Under the pieces are notes generated by a model, which made no database searches, was not told where the DNA came from, and saw only the letters and a list, made by a program, of their open reading frames with translations. The position numbers and the translations under genes were made by a program. A stretch of 9,031 bases of DNA from Kiritimatiellales bacterium (GTDB lineage Bacteria > Verrucomicrobiota > Kiritimatiellia > Kiritimatiellales > Tichowtungiaceae). Numbering within the stretch: position 1 is the stretch's first letter; each line of letters opens with the position of its first letter. This document shows, piece by piece, positions 5,545 to 9,031 of the stretch. The stretch spans positions 1-9,031 of the forward strand of contig JAQUXG010000057.1 in assembly GCA_028692515.1 (NCBI GenBank). The letters are read 5' to 3'.

Positions 5545-7791
5545 TTATTTGGTCTGGGTGTCGAGCAGGGCCTCGACCTCAGAAACGCGGCTGCAGGCCA
5601 GCATCCGGCGGGCAACCGCCGCCGCTTTCTTCGCATTGACTCCGGAAATCGCCTGCTGAATTTCGTACGCCCTGCGCGACGGCAGACTCAGCTTTGTAAT
5701 GCCCGCGCCGATCAGAAACGGAATCATCTTCGGATCCATGGCAATGTCGCCGCAGATCGACACATCTTTGCCGTGATTTTTCGCTACCGAAATGACCCGC
5801 TCAATCGCGCGCAGGATAGCCGGATGATGCGACAGATAGAGTTTTGATACCTGATCGTTTGTCCGGTCGACGGCCAGCATATACTGAATGAGGTCATTGG
5901 TGCCGATCGACATGAAATCGACTTCGCGGGCAAGATCTTCAATCAGCACAACCGCCGAGGGAAGCTCCACCATGATGCCGATCTTTGTATCGCGGTTATA
6001 GGGCACCCCGCGCTCATCCAGTTCGCGCATACAGCTGTATACGACATCTCGTGCCTCCAGAAAATCGTCCAGCGAGGCAATCAGCGGGAACATGATGCGT
6101 GTATTGCCGCCGGCCCCCGCCCGGAGAAAAGCGCGCAGCTGTTCGGAAAAAATGTCTTTGTGCAACAGCGAGAAGCGGATGGCACGCAAGCCAAGAAACG
6201 GATTGGCTTCTTCGACTTCGCCTTGATAGGAAAGCACCTTGTCGCCGCCGATATCGAGCGTACGAAAGGTCACTTCGCGCCCTTCCATTGACTCAACGAT
6301 CCGGCTGTAAACGCGGTACTGTTCTTCCTCTGAAGGAAATGCGTTGCGGATGATGAAGGGGAATTCACTTCGATAGAGTCCGATTCCCTCTGCGTGGGAC
6401 GCAATGGCGGGCTTCAAGTCGCTCAGCAGGTTGATGTTGGCGAACATGTGAATCCGCGTCCCGTCCTCCGTACTGGTGACATCGCAAACCTGTGCAGTGG
6501 CTTCCAGTTCCTGGAGCGTTTTCTCATGCTCGGCATACTCACGAAGAACCTCTTGAGACGGATTGACATAAATTGTCCCCTGATTCCCGTCCATCAACAT
6601 CTCGCACGACTCGCAAAACAGCTCAAACTGCTGCGGGTCGATCATCACCATCGGCTTCTGCAGCGAACGGCAGATGATCGCGTTGTGCGACGTCACCCCG
6701 CCCTGTACGATGAAGCCTTCGGCTTTTTCCGTCGCCAGCTTAAGAATATCTGACGGCAGCAACATGTCGGCCACGATAATCTGTCCGCTGTAGTCACCCT
6801 GAACGCGTCCGCCACCGATCAGGTTTTCGAGCAAACGATGCCCAAGGTCTTTCAGGTCGTGAACCTTTTCCTGTAACCGCGGATTGGAACTGGCGGAGAA
6901 GATCTGAATGTACCGGTTTACCAGATCAACGATCGCTTCCGCAGGCGGGGAGCCCTTCTCGATGCGACGGCGGATTTCGCCCGAAAATTCATCGTCCGCC
7001 AGAATCAGCAGGTGCGCACTGAAAATCAGCTGAGCCACATCCGACAGTTCTTCATCGGCCTGACGTTGCAGATCCTTCAACTGCTGCTCGGTTCGTTCCA
7101 AGGCGAGATCAAAATCCTTGACGGTCAAGCCGTCCGGGACACCGGCAGGCGTCTGGAACGATCCGCCGCGCCCCGAAATAATAAAGGTCGCCCGGCCCTG
7201 CGCGATGCCACCGCTGGCCGGACGGCCCTTGATCATCTTAGCGCCTGCCGGTTCCTGCGGTTTCACCGCATCGCGGCGGTGCAGTTCCTGCAACAGCGTG
7301 GCATTTTCAATCACGGCGGCGAGCTGCGCGGCAATTGCGCCGAGCGCCTGCTCGTCTTTCTTATCAAAATAGTCCGGCTCCGGATCCTGCACCACCAGCA
7401 CGCCAACGCGGGTCAGCCCGCGCCGGATCGGGACAGCCAGAAACGCCTGATATTTTTCCTCATCAATTCCGGAAACCGGCTGATATTTCGGACTAAGCGA
7501 CCCGCGGGCTTCGCGGATTGCGCGCAATTCCTTAAGAGAAAGGCCTGCGAGCCCCTGTCCAAGCCGCAGCTTCACCTGACCGACCGCATCCAGGCTCAAC
7601 CCCTGCGTTGCGCGCAGAGTCAGATCGCGGGTTTTGTCGTCATAAATATAAATGGAGCAGACGGCCGCCTGCATGTGATAGGCCACCACACTCACCGCCG
7701 CCTGCAGAAAATCGTCGAGGCTGCTGCTCTTCTCGAAGAGAGACGACAGCTCCGCGATATCGCAAATCATATTGACGTTTGCTTTTCCCAT
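5545..7791 (-). CDS. ptsP: PEP-protein phosphotransferase with GAF domain (PtsP, enzyme I-Ntr type)
   Basis: This enzyme autophosphorylates from phosphoenolpyruvate and passes the phosphate to an HPr/NPr carrier, starting the nitrogen-type PTS cascade. It has 748 residues, as usual for GAF-containing PtsP. GAF domain: about 10-165. PEP-utilising N-terminal domain: from 'GRPASGGIAQG' at 189-199. Swivelling phosphohistidine domain: 'GGVTSHNAIICRSL' at 364-377, with active-site H369. TIM-barrel PEP-binding domain: about 440-740, with 'EGIGLYRSEF' at 468-477, 'FRTLDIGGDK' at 509-518, 'NPFLGLRA' at 530-537, 'SIGTNDLIQYMLAVDR' at 628-643, and catalytic Cys C680 in 'ICGDIAMDP'. All key residues are intact. 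The ATG at 7791 has only a weak GGA six bases upstream. In E. coli the GAF domain of PtsP senses glutamine and 2-oxoglutarate, which fits the downstream amt-glnB pair, but no HPr or EIIA gene is in the window. No clear terminator follows. Confidence 0.95.
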   Translation of the reverse strand: MGKANVNMICDIAELSSLFEKSSSLDDFLQAAVSVVAYHMQAAVCSIYIYDDKTRDLTLRATQGLSLDAVGQVKLRLGQGLAGLSLKELRAIREARGSLSPKYQPVSGIDEEKYQAFLAVPIRRGLTRVGVLVVQDPEPDYFDKKDEQALGAIAAQLAAVIENATLLQELHRRDAVKPQEPAGAKMIKGRPASGGIAQGRATFIISGRGGSFQTPAGVPDGLTVKDFDLALERTEQQLKDLQRQADEELSDVAQLIFSAHLLILADDEFSGEIRRRIEKGSPPAEAIVDLVNRYIQIFSASSNPRLQEKVHDLKDLGHRLLENLIGGGRVQGDYSGQIIVADMLLPSDILKLATEKAEGFIVQGGVTSHNAIICRSLQKPMVMIDPQQFELFCESCEMLMDGNQGTIYVNPSQEVLREYAEHEKTLQELEATAQVCDVTSTEDGTRIHMFANINLLSDLKPAIASHAEGIGLYRSEFPFIIRNAFPSEEEQYRVYSRIVESMEGREVTFRTLDIGGDKVLSYQGEVEEANPFLGLRAIRFSLLHKDIFSEQLRAFLRAGAGGNTRIMFPLIASLDDFLEARDVVYSCMRELDERGVPYNRDTKIGIMVELPSAVVLIEDLAREVDFMSIGTNDLIQYMLAVDRTNDQVSKLYLSHHPAILRAIERVISVAKNHGKDVSICGDIAMDPKMIPFLIGAGITKLSLPSRRAYEIQQAISGVNAKKAAAVARRMLACSRVSEVEALLDTQTK

Positions 7792-7818
7792 AAAAAATCC
7801 GACTGCTTTTTAGCCCAT

Positions 7819-7837
7819 TCTTCCAAGGATTGGAAGA
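7819..7837. repeat. TTCCAA/TTGGAA palindrome, copy 3 (ptsP leader)
   Basis: Eight-base arms TCTTCCAA (7819-7826) and TTGGAAGA (7830-7837) surround GGA. It shares the TTCCAA-TTGGAA core with copy 2 at 3583-3604 and resembles copy 1. It ends 27 bases upstream of the ptsP ATG, where it could affect transcription or the leader RNA. Confidence 0.55.
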
Positions 7838-7866
7838 CCATAGCATGGCGGTAACGTGATTTTTCT

Positions 7867-7980
7867 GAAGCAACCCCGGCTTTGCTGACATTCAACCTTG
7901 AATTACAAGGCCTCGCCGTGTAATAGGTGAAAATTGAAATAATGCTAAACTCAAAGTGTCCGCAAAGCCGGGGGTGCTTC
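7867..7980. repeat. 114-base element bounded by 23-base inverted repeats
   Basis: The arms 7867-7889 and 7958-7980 are inverted copies matching at 21 of 23 positions. Each starts with GAAGCA at the outer end and contains CCCCGGCTTTGC. The 68-base interior is AT-richer and holds a small dyad, CCTTG-AATTA-CAAGG (7896-7910). No gene is convincing inside. The structure occupies most of the 304-base divergent gap between ptsP and the surface-protein gene; the rest holds palindrome copy 3 and no promoter I could support. It may be a miniature inverted-repeat element or a transposon-end remnant. No clean flanking duplication is visible. Confidence 0.55.
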
Positions 7981-8095
7981 ATTTTGACCCCTTTTCTCAA
8001 GGACTGGCGCTTACCCGAAAAAAGCCCATTGATTAAGCTGAAATGTATTGGCAGGGAAGCTCACTTCAAACATTCGGTCCTGAAATGGAGACACC

Positions 8096-9031
8096 ATGAT
8101 AAACATGACGAGAATATCACGACTAAATCCTGCTCCGCTTAACGTCCTGCTTGCCTGCATCGCCATAGAGTCATCAGCGACATCCCAAGCGGCCCTCATC
8201 GCGTCGGATTCCTTCGCGACGCAAGCTGGTGGTGCTCCCAGCTACTATGTCGAGGGATCCCTCGACAGTGGCACCGCACAAAACCCCACCGTTGGTGTGA
8301 GCGGCTTCTCTGGTGCGTGGGACGCTATTAATGGCAGTACGGCAGCCGTGCAGGCACAGGACAGCATCAGCTTGACACACGCCATGTCTCCCGGCACCGC
8401 CCTGGCTGGTTCAATCCGGGGGTACTACATGGCAGGCACCGTTGCACGACGTGTTAGCCGGGCACTAACCTCCGCCCCGGCTGTCGACGGCACGTACTAC
8501 ATGAGCGTGTTGCTCAAAAAAACCGTGACATCAGGCGGAAATCTCTACGCGGGGCTGGGCCCTTCGGAAAGTTATACGCTGGCTTTTGCATCTTCCGGCG
8601 CAACCTTGATCGGCCTTGACGGCGGTGCTATTTCGTTTTATTCCGGAGGCTCCACCACCACACTTCTGGATTCAGGCCGTGTTACCGCTAATGAAACCTA
8701 CCTGGCATTGCTCGAATTCGACTACAGCACAACAGGGGCTGATTCTGTGACGGTGACCCTCTACGACGGCTCATCCGTTCAGCAGGCCTCTCAGACGTTC
8801 AGCGGATTGAATCTGGACATGTCACACCTCACCTTGGCCGTGACCAGCTATAGTCCGACTGAGGCTATTGATGAATTCCGTTTTGGCTCTCAACTGAGCG
8901 ATGTGATTTCAGACTCCATCGCAATCACGGCGGCCGACACCTACATCCTTCCGTTTGGAGAAACCAGTATTTCGAACGCAGCATCTGTACTGGACAACGA
9001 TCTTTTCGCTACCTCTGCCCTGCTGGTTAGC
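8096..9031 (+). CDS. Secreted LamG-like surface protein, N-terminal part (runs off window)
   Basis: The frame from ATG 8096 stays open for 312 codons to the last base, so the C-terminus is missing. GGAG (8087-8090) lies five bases before the start; ATG 8105 is a less well placed alternative. Residues 1-32 look like a signal peptide: basic MTRISR region, hydrophobic 'PLNVLLACIAI', probable cleavage near 'SQA' at 30-32. Residues about 34-268 resemble the concanavalin-like (LamG) beta-sandwich of PVC surface proteins: 'ASDSF' at 36-40, 'GFSGAW' at 70-75, 'LLEFDYSTTGADSVTVTLYD' at 205-224, and closing 'IDEFRFG' at 258-264. From about 274 a cadherin/Ig-like repeat begins ('ITAADTY', then 'VLDND' at 298-302), a type often found in long adhesins. 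Export and surface location are inferred. The end, and any PEP-CTERM or autotransporter anchor, cannot be seen. No promoter was recognised. Confidence 0.85.
   Translation, partial: MINMTRISRLNPAPLNVLLACIAIESSATSQAALIASDSFATQAGGAPSYYVEGSLDSGTAQNPTVGVSGFSGAWDAINGSTAAVQAQDSISLTHAMSPGTALAGSIRGYYMAGTVARRVSRALTSAPAVDGTYYMSVLLKKTVTSGGNLYAGLGPSESYTLAFASSGATLIGLDGGAISFYSGGSTTTLLDSGRVTANETYLALLEFDYSTTGADSVTVTLYDGSSVQQASQTFSGLNLDMSHLTLAVTSYSPTEAIDEFRFGSQLSDVISDSIAITAADTYILPFGETSISNAASVLDNDLFATSALLVS

Noticed and set aside
5534..5545. ACAC-TAAT-GTGT dyad at the ptsP stop as a terminator
   Set aside because: Only four base pairs, overlapping the stop codon, and followed by A-rich rather than T-rich sequence on the minus strand.
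7012..7854. 280-codon plus-strand frame opposite ptsP
   Set aside because: Antisense to the GAF and N-terminal domains of ptsP; arginine/histidine-rich shadow composition and no ribosome binding site of note.
7859..7985. ATTTT near both ends of the 114-base element as a target-site duplication
   Set aside because: The left copy is separated from the arm by three bases while the right copy abuts it, and so short an AT-rich match is expected by chance.
7927..8142. 71-codon plus-strand frame across the inverted repeat
   Set aside because: It overlaps a repeat arm and the start of the well-supported 8096 gene in another frame, and shows no protein-like pattern.
1..9031. CRISPR array, tRNA or rRNA genes
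   Set aside because: No regularly spaced direct repeats and no tRNA or rRNA signatures were seen by eye on either strand.

Overview
The window looks like a bacterial chromosome segment of moderately high GC (one 60-base sample inside pnp is about 55% GC). It is mostly a run of five housekeeping genes on the minus strand, flanked by accessory genes on the plus strand. The right-edge gene starts like the secreted, LamG-like surface proteins common in Verrucomicrobiota, Kiritimatiellota and related PVC bacteria. That, with a recurring TTCCA/TGGAA intergenic palindrome, suggests a PVC-type organism, but this is a low-confidence guess from protein style only.

Left edge (1-793, plus strand): the last 70 codons of a gene that may be a PD-(D/E)XK nuclease, followed 22 bases later by a small AT-richer gene whose product carries a HEPN-like R-X4-H motif. 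A strong hairpin at 826-855 separates these from the convergent minus-strand block and ends pnp.

Centre (875-7791, minus strand; order of transcription ptsP, amt, glnB, rpsO, pnp). ptsP encodes a GAF-domain enzyme I of the nitrogen-type phosphotransferase system. amt and glnB form a tight pair: ammonium channel and its PII regulator, 17 bases apart. This PII protein has valine where the uridylylated tyrosine 51 normally sits. rpsO and pnp form the widely conserved ribosomal protein S15 / polynucleotide phosphorylase pair. rpsO has a near-consensus sigma70-type promoter and a GTG start, and pnp has a leader stem-loop that could serve autoregulation. Terminators follow glnB, rpsO and pnp.

The glnB-rpsO gap (3418-3656) is dense with signals: the glnB terminator, two TTCCA/TGGAA palindromes, a second weak terminator and the rpsO promoter. 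A third copy of the palindrome lies just upstream of the ptsP start.

Right edge (7792-9031): the 304-base divergent gap between ptsP and the last gene holds that third palindrome and a 114-base structure bounded by 23-base imperfect inverted repeats, which resembles a miniature mobile element or remnant. From 8096 an uninterrupted plus-strand reading frame of 312 codons runs off the window. It encodes a signal-peptide-bearing surface protein with a LamG-like beta-sandwich and the start of a cadherin/Ig-like repeat.

Together, Amt, PII and PtsP suggest a nitrogen-sensing and ammonium-uptake cluster next to a translation and RNA-decay pair. I found no tRNA, rRNA or CRISPR array, and no complete transposase gene.
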